From Diorhabda sublineata (taxonomy: Eukaryota > Arthropoda > Insecta > Coleoptera > Chrysomelidae): a stretch of DNA of 64,000 nucleotides. Location of the stretch: contig NC_079479.1 in assembly GCF_026230105.1 (NCBI RefSeq), forward strand, positions 35,371,385 to 35,435,384, given 5' to 3'. The notes beneath the pieces were generated by a model, which had not been told where the DNA came from, searched no databases, and saw only the letters and a list, made by a program, of their open reading frames with translations. Positions 1 to 10,900 of this stretch are shown here, one piece after another (position 1 is the stretch's first letter; every line of letters begins with the position of its first letter). A program made the translations under genes and the position numbers.

Positions 1-502
1 ATAATTTAAAACAGTGACAAATTTTTTTTAGAATTCATGTTTAAAAATAAGCGTATCAAAAATCCGTCCCTGTGTATAAAATATTAAAACTGTAATATAC
101 AATTGGATTTGTAGACCTGGCAACATTGTTTTCATCAATCATGACAACTATGACATACAATTACAACTTCCGTAAGATTTTTCGCGAACAGTCTCAAAGC
201 AAATTCTACGTAACAATTTAAACAGTTTAAAATTTTTATTTATTTTATTTTATTAATTTTTATCAACTTTGATGTTTGTAAAAATTGATTACGATAATTT
301 AAAACAGTGACAAATTTTTTTTAGAATTCATATTTAAAAATAAACGTATCAAAAGTCCGCCCCTGTGTATAAAATATTAAAACTAATATACAATTGGATT
401 TGTAGACCTGGCAACATTGTTTTCATCAATCATGAGAACTATGACATACAATTACAACTTCCGTAAGATTTTTCGCGAACAGTCTCAAAGCAAATTCAAC
501 GT
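1..502. repeat. Tandem duplication, ~293-bp unit, about 1.7 copies
   Basis: Bases 1-211 recur at 294-502 with scattered substitutions; shared landmarks include TTTTTTTTAGAATTCAT, GGCAACATTG and TTTTTCGCGAACAG. The block lies just upstream of the first visible exon of the spondin-like gene, so it is probably inside that gene's intron. I see no coding exon in it. The Reeler-domain exons expected for a spondin must lie left of the window. Confidence 0.8.
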
Positions 503-545
503 ATGATACGGGGGTGTTTCCAAATTGAGTTTATCAATATTTCAG

Positions 546-3500
546 ATACTTTGGATGGCTCCTTCGAGGATAAACGGTTGTATTAAATTTCGAGCTACAG
601 TTGTGGAATCTGTCGACAATTGGTATAGCGAAGACGGGGAATTGACGAAAATTTTATGCGCGGAATCGCCGGACGACGACGACGTCCAACCTAAACTTAT
701 GAAACATTGTTGCGCCTGCGACGAGGCTAAATACGAGGTGATATTCGAAGGTTTGTGGTCGAGAAATACGCATCCGAAAGATTTTCCTTCGGAAGGATGA
801 TTAACGAGATTCAGCGATATAATCGGCGCTTCCCATACGGTGAATTACACGTTTTGGAATTATGGCGGATTCGCCAGCGAAGGACTACGACAATTGGCCG
901 AACATGGTAACACCAGGATGCTGGAAAGCGAATTAAAATCCAAGGTACCCATTTTAATAACGAAATTTTTTCATAAATTCCCGTTTTTGACGACAATACA
1001 CCATTTAAATCCAACTTTATAATGTCACTAATAGATGTCGCTGCAATATCGACATTTTCTTGTGAAATTTTTTTTTTCTATCCAGAGCGACCATATTAGA
1101 ACAATAATAAAAGCGAGGGGCGTAAGTTACCCTAATATAACGGGACGAACCTTCGCGGTATTTAGGGTGGATAACCGTCACCACCTCATGTCGATCGTTT
1201 CAATGATCGATCCGTCTCCTGATTGGATCGTCGGTGTTTCCGGTTTGGAGTTATGTCTTCGGAACTGCACTTGGATCGAATCCAAGAGGCTGAATTTGTA
1301 CCCGTGGGATATTGGAACCGACGACGGAATCACCTATTTGGTAATTATTTCGAGACGTCCTGTATATATGTACAAATCAAGTGACTAGAAATTTCAGTCT
1401 CCAGATTTACCGTCATCGCCTCGACAACCGATACGAAGGTTAAAAAGTAATTTCCCTAATGATCCGAGATCGCCGTTTTTCGATACGAGCGGGCATCGTT
1501 TAAAACCTTTGGCACGTTTGACTATATCCAGACAGAGACTGTATGAAAAAATTTGCGATTCGGCAACTATGGAAGATGTAGATGATAATTCTAATAATTG
1601 TGAAACGGAACCGTGGTCTGAATGGTCTCCTTGTTCTGTTACGTGCGGTAGAGGTAAATATAAAAACATTTTATGTGTATAGTACACGTGGTTCGAGAAT
1701 TTTATGATTTGAGTTATAGAAAACTGACTTACCTTGTATATATCACTCTGTTCCGGGTATATTCTTACTTCTTTTAATATTTTTCAATAGTTCATTATTT
1801 ATTCTTTCATCGTAACTTTAAATAATATCACAATTAAACACTTTATTCACATTTCCACTTGAGTCTTAACCTTTTTCAATACACTTTGACGTTTAAAATT
1901 GTCAGTAGTTTCGAAATATCGATATAATCGATATTATAACGAATGCGATATTTTTATAAATACTTCATCATATAATACAAAAATTATTATGTATTCCACT
2001 TATAATTACAACTTTTTGTTCGTTTCTTGTATGTATAATTTAACTAAACTGAAACGGAAGAATTTTGTTATACTTAAATCTTCAAATCGATTCATTCCGA
2101 TCGTAACTATGCGTAATATCTCTCTTCAGTTTGTGAACGCAACCATATAAAATCTAGTCTAGTCAGCGTTGCCAGTTCCACCTCTTTTTACGTAGATTTA
2201 ACATCTTCAGTTTTACGTATTTTGTTTTATTTGTATGAAATTTGCAATTCAACAGTGCTAGAAATTAAAAAACTTTACTTCACTTGAATAAAGTAGCGTT
2301 ATTTGTAAAAACAACAATGCAAATGCAAAATGGCATAGAAACAAACAGCAATAAACGTAGGAGTACATTTAATATTTCAATAAACGTATGTATAAATTAA
2401 ATTTACCACAGCCTTTAAATGTTATCAATAATAATTGCATTATACAATAAAATAAAACTTTACTATCCTAAATTCTTTATTTCACTCAAAAAACTATTAC
2501 TTAATGCAATGTTATAAATTTTCTCTTCCGGTCAACGTCTTCTTCAAAATCGATTTGGCAACACTGAGTATAATGTATTTTGTTTGTTCACTTTAATGGC
2601 GGCAATCGTGTTGTGACGTGGCGTTTTATGTTTACGTGTTTAATACACTTTGTGTTATTTCTTTTATTTAACAAAGTTTGTGGTGTGGAAGATTTTTTTT
2701 AAATAATTATTAATCTCAATTTAGTAAATTGAACAAGAAATATGGAAATAGTGCTATGAAAATAAGCGTCGCCATGCTTGTTTACAATTGAAAAAAATCC
2801 TACTGGTTATAATACAAAAAAAAGTAAATAATTTCTTACTAGACTCGCGAAAGACGAACCGTTTAGAAAGAAAGAAATTAGCTCTACTGATTAACCAATG
2901 GCGTACGAAAAACATCATCAAAAATGTAATGTGTATGTATATACGAGGGTCTTTGAATATTTAATCTTTAAAAGTGCAGAACATTTATTTAGGAAACGTT
3001 ATAGGTGTTAAATACAAACAAAGACGATACGTAAAGGAAGAAAGCAAATATAATTGTCACAGGAAACTGACGGAACGAGCCAGTTGTGAGGCGGTGCAAA
3101 AATATTGCAGAATCGCTCCTGTAAGGGAACGGATCGACCCTATGTGCGAATTAGGACCGTGGTTGGAATGGTCGGGGTGTAGTGTCACGTGCGGTAAAGG
3201 TGTTAAAACGAGAGAAAGGAAATTTAAAAACAGGTTAGCCGCGAAAACTTGTTTGGTCGGTAAACACAAACCGATGATTCTGCAACAAAATTCGGAATGT
3301 CAAGGGAGAGGTGTATGCGATGAAAAGACGACCCATGTAAGTAGTAATCGTATTTGAATTAATAATTATAGACTCTTTACATCGCTAATTATTCTATATC
3401 GTTTTTTATCACATGTTTTGGCGTCTTACCGTCCTTTTTCCCGCCAAACCTCTTCGATTATTTTTTTTATGGTAGTTCGCACACCGCTTCCTTCGAAATT

Positions 3501-5301
3501 GATTTCCGCTTAATTATAGGATCAAGAAACTTGTGTTTATACGTTTTGGACTGACTGGTCTCCATGTTCTTCCACGTGCGGAAAAGGTTTCAAAGAAAGA
3601 TACCGTTTTCCGATAATTAATGACAATAGAACAAAACAATATTTTCCTATATCGGAATATTTTACGAGTTCTGATCGAAATCACCAATCGAATGATCCCT
3701 GTTTGAACGTTGCCAGGGAAACAGTCGAGTGCGTGGAAAAACCATGTGGGAATGTCACTAAAGAATATAACGGTATGGATAATATATTTTTTATATTATT
3801 TACATTATAAAACTTGGCAACGTTGTAATTCTAATAGTTTTTTTTAAATGTCGTGGCCCAAAAATGCAGCACAAGATATATTTTGATGGAGCATGCGCAT
3901 AAATAACTTGATACGATATCGTATCAGCTGTTTTTGGGAAGCCATTTTGTGAAACCAATTTTGTTGTTATAAATTTCTTTCCCTCGCCGGCAACAAACAA
4001 TAAATTTGTTTTGGAAAATAGGCATTTAAGCGTGAATATAAAAAATTTTGTTAGTTTTCGTTAATGCCCGAGCAATTTTTTTAACTTTATCGTGTTTCAT
4101 ACCAAGAAGCTTCTATACATCGAAAGACTAATACATTTGCGATGTTGCCAAGTAGAAATAAACTTCAAAAATTATTGGAAATATTCACGATATGGAGATA
4201 AATTATAACTTTTATATTTTTTTATCACAAGTTCGCGAAAAATTAAGAATTACATTGATACAAGGGTCTATTGAAGTTGAATATTGAAATTATTAAAAAA
4301 AAATTATTTCAGGATTTCTAATTATATCACCCTATATATTATCTGGTTTCACAATAAACATTTTTTTTGTTACCCAATATAACATTCATAGAATTTCCAA
4401 CGCGTTAACAGCAAATTAATTATGTAATAGAGACATCCTTAATATATCAAATTATTGAAATCATAAACGTTACACTCTGTATAATTTTTTTAAATGTAAT
4501 GTTAATTTTTGTATTAAAAATTTTAAAATGAATTTATTAACGTATCGTATTACTGAATTGAATTGTTAAATTTGACAACGTTGCACTATTCGTATTACTA
4601 ACGTAATAAAGAGCAGTACAGGACCGGCCCGGAAGCTTTACACTTCAGAATTTAATACAACTTTGATATTTTGTTTATCGAAATAAATAATAATATATTT
4701 CATATATAAATCTCTGTAATTTACGCAGAAACGGCTTGTGGTCTTCCTAAAGATACTGGAAGATGTAAAAGTAATGAAGATAGATGGTATTTCGATACGG
4801 CTAAAAAACAATGCAGTTTGTTCAATTACAGCGGATGCGGGGGAAATATGAACAATTTTAATACTTTGGAAAAATGTCAAACGTTATGTGCCAAATACCA
4901 AAGTAAGTTCTAAAAAAGAAAATCTGACACTGGTTTCATTTCTTAATAATATATTCGAAGTTGGGATCACTGAGACGGTCCTGTCTCAATCTTTAAATGT
5001 TCATCTAATCATATTTCAGATGATTTAAGGTCTACTTCGAATATAAAAAAGAAAGAGACGAAGGTATCTTTTTCTGGTAGTTCAAAGTTCAGTTACTATA
5101 AATCGGGTGAGTAGTTCTAGTGTACCACCTAGTAGTTCCTTTGGATCTTTCATGTTACGGGTATATGCAACTTATAATACACGTGGGTTTAACTGGTAGC
5201 TGCACTAACGCCAAAATTAATTCCACCAAATATTCGGTTTTCTTTCTAAATTTTTTGTTTCGTTTTTTTTAGGAATGCAACGAAAAAGAGAATCAAATTA
5301 G
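546..5301 (+). CDS. Spondin-1-like (F-spondin family) protein, 5' partial, with in-frame TGA
   Basis: Exons by reading frame and GT-AG sites: 546-944, 1086-1340, 1398-1653, 3005-3336, 3520-3772, 4729-4902, 5020-5106, 5273-5301 (595 codons including the stop). F-spondins are secreted extracellular-matrix proteins. Visible order: Spondin_N (about residues 1-200), TSP1 repeats starting near residues 291 (WSEWSPCSVTCG), 356 (WLEWSGCSVTCG) and 424 (WTDWSPCSSTCG), then a Kunitz domain at 502-552 whose six Cys have exactly BPTI spacing (9, 16, 8, 13, 4). The P1 site after the second Cys is Lys, suggesting a trypsin-type target. A short basic tail ends at TAG. Codon 85 is TGA (798-800) where the neighbouring paralogue has Trp. 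The frame is open on both sides, so this is a fresh nonsense allele, a readthrough codon or a sequence error. The exon at 546-944 lacks an intron present in the paralogue. Signal peptide and Reeler exons lie outside the window. Confidence 0.85.
1654..3004 (+). other. Intron of the spondin-like gene; no feature beyond a short motif
   Basis: This 1.35-kb intron separates two halves of the first TSP1 repeat in phase 1. It is AT-rich with no supported exon. It contains TTGGCAACACTG at 2555-2566, a motif that recurs in the window. Confidence 0.6.
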
Positions 5302-5482
5302 AAAAATTAAGTGTAATAATTCGAGAATAGTTTAGATTTTGTGATTTATTTACTATATTTCTTCAATATATTATATTAAATGGATTAGTTATCAAAATTT
5401 TATTTCTATTTATCTGTGTTTTATTTAATACACCCTGTATATGATCAAATGAAAAAGCAGCAGAAAAAATTATCGCCTATCA

Positions 5483-5488
5483 AATAAA
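5483..5488 (+). terminator. Candidate poly(A) signal AATAAA of the spondin-like gene
   Basis: AATAAA lies about 180 bases past the TAG at 5299-5301. The region is AT-rich, so this is only a candidate. Confidence 0.3.
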
Positions 5489-5936
5489 TTCAAGAATTAC
5501 ATCGATGAATTTTTTTATACAAACATTTTTTTTATATTTTTTAAATTATAACTGTAACGGAAACAACAATGAGTAGTCCCATCTCTACTTTAACGGAATG
5601 GCGCGGAAAATTTCAACTCAGCTTACGCGCCATTCCATGTGATAGTTCAGGTCCGGGTTAAGGAATAATTCTAAACAACAGTATAATTAATATATTTTAT
5701 TTTTATGATATTCGATATTATTATTGAATATTCAAATATATGTTTCGTTATTTATACCCAAATATATATAAAACATACAGTTATATTTTAAAATAATTAT
5801 TTCGAAATTAAGAAATTGCATTTAACTAAAAAGGGGAATGCGCATATTGTTCCCGCCAAATAATCGTTATTCAAGTGGGGATTAAACGCAACAACGTTGC
5901 CAAACTGTTCAGATTGTACGAAATAAAACAATTCAT

Positions 5937-6030
5937 AAGAACATGAAAAAGGAAATGACGTCACATAAGCGTTGAACTCTAAAGAACATAACGAGACAGA
6001 AAACAAAAATGATTATGAAGGAAGAGAGAA
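5937..6030 (+). pseudogene. Decayed acidic-linker exon relic of a spondin paralogue
   Basis: The segment aligns at roughly 80% identity with 14391-14480, inside the Glu-rich exon of the downstream spondin gene. It shares AAGGAAATGACGTCACA and, further on, AACGAGAC and AACAAAA. The matching frame is broken by TAA directly after the GACGTCACA block. A second, internally deleted relic lies at about 6846-6900. The simplest reading is that the upstream spondin gene once continued into an acidic-linker/TSP1 region and lost it. Confidence 0.7.
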
Positions 6031-6116
6031 GAAGAAGGGGGAAAAGTGTATGTAAGAGAAATATTCCACCAAATATTCGGTTTTCTTTGTAAATTTTTTG
6101 TTTCATTATTTTTTAG

Positions 6117-6145
6117 GAAAGCAACTAAAAAGAGAATCAAATTAG
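6117..6145 (+). other. Duplicate terminal exon candidate of the spondin-like gene
   Basis: The duplicated block keeps a TTTTTTAG acceptor, the same phase, and codons GKQLKRESN then TAG. This parallels GMQRKRESN then TAG at 5273-5301. Splicing from the donor at 5106 to either acceptor would yield proteins differing at only two residues near the C-terminus. No transcript evidence is available. Confidence 0.4.
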
Positions 6146-7189
6146 AAAAAGTTAAGTGTAATAATTCGAGAATAGTTTAGATTTTGTGATTTATTTACTT
6201 TATTTCTTCAATATATTATATTAAATGGATTAGTTATTAAAAATTTTTTCTATTTATCTGTGTTTTATTTAATATACCCTGTATATGATCAAATGAAAAA
6301 GAAGCAGAAAAAATTATTGCCTATCAAATAAATTCAAGAATTATATCGATAAATTTTTTTATACAAACATTTTTTTCCATTTCTTAAATTATAACTATAA
6401 CGGAAACAACAATGAGTAGTCCCATCTCTACTATAACGGAACGGCGCGGAAAATTTCAACTCTCAGCTTACGCGCCATTCCATGTGATAGTTCAGGTCCG
6501 GGCTAAGGAATAATTCTAAACAACAGTATAGTTAATATATTTTATTTTTATGACATTCGATATTATTATTGAATATTCAAATAGATTTATACCCAAATAT
6601 ATATAAAACATACCGTTATATTTAAAAATAAGTATTTCGAAATTGAGAAATTGCATTTAACAAAAAGGGGGCATGCGCATATAGTTCCCGCCAAATAATC
6701 GTTATTTGCAACACGATTCAAGCGGGGATTAAACGCAACAACGTTGCCAAACTGTTCATATTGTACGAAATAAAACGATTCATAAGAACGTGAAAAATGT
6801 TTAGCGGCTTAAATAGGGAAATGAGCGATTATTTTGAGGAACGTAAAAAAGGAAATGACGTCACACAACGAGACAGAGAACAAAAATGATTATCAAGTAG
6901 GAAAAGTGGATTTAAGAGAGAAAAAAATTGTATTTTAATTTTTGATCACTACTGTACATATGGCACGATTGTTATATCGTGATTAATTTGAAAAACAACA
7001 AATTCTACATACTCCGTATTATTTTTTCGAAATTTTCGCATAAAATCGGCGATATCTTTTGACTTTTGACACCGGGGAATTAATTATAAAAAGTTACTTG
7101 TTGTGAAGATATTTCTGTAGACAGATAACTGTTCGGGTATGCGCATAAAATGTTACAAAATAACATCTGGCAGCGTCCGCACGTTTCCT

Positions 7190-7271
7190 CGAAACAGTTC
7201 GCGTTCGAATAAAATAAAACTGATATATGTGTGATGTGCTGAGATTATTTCGAAAAAATTTTCACTGAAAG
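7190..7271 (+). promoter_or_regulatory. Candidate 5' UTR exon and promoter of the second spondin gene
   Basis: A slightly GC-richer stretch ends in a strong donor, GAAAG|GTGAGTC, at 7271/7272. The next good acceptor on this strand, TTTTTCTAG at 7983, sits five bases before the ATG used for the gene. The upstream limit and transcription start are guesses. Confidence 0.45.
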
Positions 7272-7987
7272 GTGAGTCAAATCTGAAAACATTAATTTTA
7301 TTAATACTTTCTCGTTTAGAATTACGAATTTATTATACACGAGTATATATAAATAAATCTTTCGGTTTATTAAAAGTTATCGGGGGATGATTTATTGAAA
7401 TATATCATTAAATCACAACCTCATAAATAAAAACCATCATTATTTAATTTATTTCTCAAATTTAGTACTATACGTGAAATATGTGCCAAGTCCATCTCTA
7501 TACATCGTTTCTATAACCATAGATAAAGTAGAAAGGATAGATCACCGATCGTTCTGTCAAATAATCTGATTTGGGTTTTATTTCGCGTATTATGTAAGAA
7601 AATATTTCGAATTTAACATTTATTAAATAAGTTTTAATTAAAATTATACGTAAATACATTTGCAATTTGTTTTTATACGTCTTGTAAATTTATATAGTTA
7701 ATTAGGATCTTATAAACTTGACTTAATTAGTGCAAGGTCAAAATTGATAAACAGTCAATGTCAAATTCGACTATTTTTAAAAAATAATTAGGAAGATGAT
7801 GTTGATGTTAATTAAATAGTATCTCCATCACGTATTTATATAATATTATAAATAAATATAAACAAACAATTTGACGTATATATTCATTCGAATTACAAAT
7901 CGATTATTCTCGATTTCAACCAGGCACAGCTTTGATTTATCATAACTTGGAACAATAGTTTTGGTTATTTTTCATTTTTCTAGGAAG

Positions 7988-10900
7988 ATGTATTTCAAAA
8001 CGATATTTATCGGAACTTTATTCCTGATTTCGCTAAGTTGTAGCTTAGACTGTGATTTAATACCAGACAATATAAAGGGACCGAAAAATAGAAATGATAT
8101 AGATCGTTATATACTTTCTATACAAGGCAATCCAAAATCGTATACTCCGAATCAAAAATACAACGGTGAGATTGTTAGAATAAAAGGTTCATTACGCCAT
8201 CTACAAGTTAAACTGTAAAGCTAAATGAAATTGATCGTAATGTTGAAATGTTAGAGATGGGAACTTTGGAAAATAACTATTTTTTATAACTTTTAGTTTC
8301 TTTAATGGTGAATCCTGATAAACGTCCACAAAAGTCGTTCAGACAATTCGTTTTATCACTAGAATCGATAGAAGGTACTTCTACTACCCAATCGTATCGA
8401 CCTACTGGTCAGTTTGAATTCGAAACGGGTCTTCAAATGCTGACGCAATTCAGCGATAAATGCCCAAATACCGTGGTAGAAAATAGTAAAATACCCAAAA
8501 GGGAAATCCAGGTAATTATCAATATACATACAGGGTGATACGAAAATTGATTCTCGTATTTTCGAGGTGAAATTAGAATTTTATTATACAATTCATTTTG
8601 AAAATTTGATCGGAAGGTTAATTGGATAGCTCCTCCCGAAAACAGCGGTTGTATCGCCATAAAAGCGACAGTAGTCGAATCGAGAGAGAATTGGTTCAGC
8701 GAGGACGGGCAGTTGACTAAAATTTTGTGCGAAGACACCGAAATAGACGAAAACGTTAAACCTCCTTCCGTCGACAGGTGTTGCGCATGCTCGGAGGCTA
8801 AATACGAGGTATGTAACAAAGTTCTGACAAGAACCGCCCAAGTTTCGTTACATATAACGAAAAGGTAGAGATGGTGTCGTTATTAACAGGAAATACGTGC
8901 CATATTTAATTCGAATTCTGGTTATTTTTTTTATTTAGATAGCTTTTGAAGGTCGTTGGACGAGAAATACTCATCCCAGGAATTTTCCTTCGGATGTATG
9001 GAGTACGAAATTTAGCGATATAATCGGGGCGTCCCATAGAAAATCTCACTCCTTCTGGAACGAACAACAATTAGCTAGCGAAGGATTGAAAGAACTAGCA
9101 GAAACCGGAAGTACGTATACAGTGGAATCGGAAATTAAAAAAAAGGTAATCGAAATAAATAACCGAAATAAATTTTTTTACTATAAATTCCCATCTCTAC
9201 ACTTTTAATAAATAACAGATTCCCGCCATAACGGATATACAACCAATCGGAATAAATTCTTTGAAAACGTCGATTTGTTCTTTCAAATACGCAATTTTTT
9301 CATAAAAAAAAAATTGTACAGGGTGTATTACGTAACCAATACCAACTTTCTTATTAGAAATTTTAAATTAAGTAGAAAGTAATCAAAATAAATAACCGAA
9401 ATAAATTTTTTTACTATAAATTCCCATCTCTATACTTTTAATAAATAACAGATTCCCGCCATAACGGATATACAGCCAATCGGAATAAATTCTTTGAAAA
9501 CGTCGATTTGTTCTTTCAAATACGCAATTTTTTCATAAAAAAAAAATTGTACAGGGTGTATTACGTAACCAATACCAACTTTCTTATTAGAAATTTTAAA
9601 TTAAGTAGAAAGTAATCAAAATAAATAACCGAAATAAATTTTTTTACTATAAATTCCCATCTCTATACTTTTAATAAATAACAGATTCCCGCCATAACGG
9701 ATATACAACCAATCGGAATAAATTCTTTGAAAACGTCGATTTGTTCTTTCAAATACGCAATTTTTTCATAAAAAAAAAATTGTACAGGGTGTATTACGTA
9801 ACCAATACCAACTTTCTTATTAGAAATTTTAAATTAAGTAGAAAGTAATCAAAATAAATAACCGAAATAAATTTTTTTACTATAAATTCCCATCTCTACA
9901 CTTTTAATAAATAACAGATTCCCGCCATAACGGATATACAACCAATCGGAATAAATTCTTTGAAAACGTCGATTTGTTCTTTCAAATACGCAATTTTTTC
10001 ATAAAAAAAAAATTGTACAGGGTGTATTACGTAACCAATACCAACTTTCTTATTAGAAATTTTAAATTAAGTAGAAAGTAATCAAAATAAATAACCGAAA
10101 TAAATTTTTTTACTATAAATTCCCATCTCTATACTTTTAATAAATAACAGATTCCCGCCATAACGGATATACAGCCAATCGGAATAAATTCCTTGAAAAC
10201 GTCGATTTGTTCTTTCAAATACGCAATTTTTTCAAAAAAAAATTATACAGGGTGTATTACGTAACCAATACCAACTTTCTTATTTCAAATTTTAAATTAA
10301 GTAGAAAGTAATCGAAATAAATAACCGAAATAAATTTTTTTACTATAAATTCCCATCTCTATACTTTTAATAAATAACAGATTCCCGCCATAACGGATAT
10401 ACAACCAATCGGAATAAATTCCTTGAAAACGTCGATTTGTTCTTTGAAATACGCAATTTTTTCAAAAAAAAAAAATTATACAGGGTGTATTACGTAACCA
10501 ATACCAACTTTCTTATTAGAAATTTTAAATTAAGTAGAAAGTAATCAAAATAAATAACCGAAATAAATTTTTTTACTATAAATTCCCATCTCTATACTTT
10601 TAATAAATAACAGATTCCCGTCATAACGGATATACAGCCAATCGGAATAAATTCCTTGAAAACGTCGATTTGTTCTTTGAAATACGCAATTTTTTCAAAA
10701 AAAAAAAATTATACAGGGTGTATTACGTAACCAATACCAACTTTCTTATTAGAAATTTTAAATTAAGTAGAAAGTAAACGAAATAAATAACCGAAATAAA
10801 TTTTTTTACTATAAATTCCCATCTCTATACTTTTAATAAATAACAGATTCCCGCCATAACGGATATACAGCCAATCGGAATAAATTCCTTGAAAACGTCG

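Larger units (their letters stand above)
5221..6930. repeat. Segmental tandem duplication of the spondin gene's 3' end (~0.85 kb, two copies)
   Basis: Copy 1 (about 5221-6040) and copy 2 (about 6064-6930) align over nearly their whole length: the terminal-exon acceptor, the 3' flank with a hairpin (5595-5636), the TTCCCGCCAAA site, the CAACGTTGCCAA motif and a decayed acidic-linker segment. Copy 2 has small indels. The duplication gives the gene a second, intact-looking terminal exon at 6117-6145. Confidence 0.85.
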
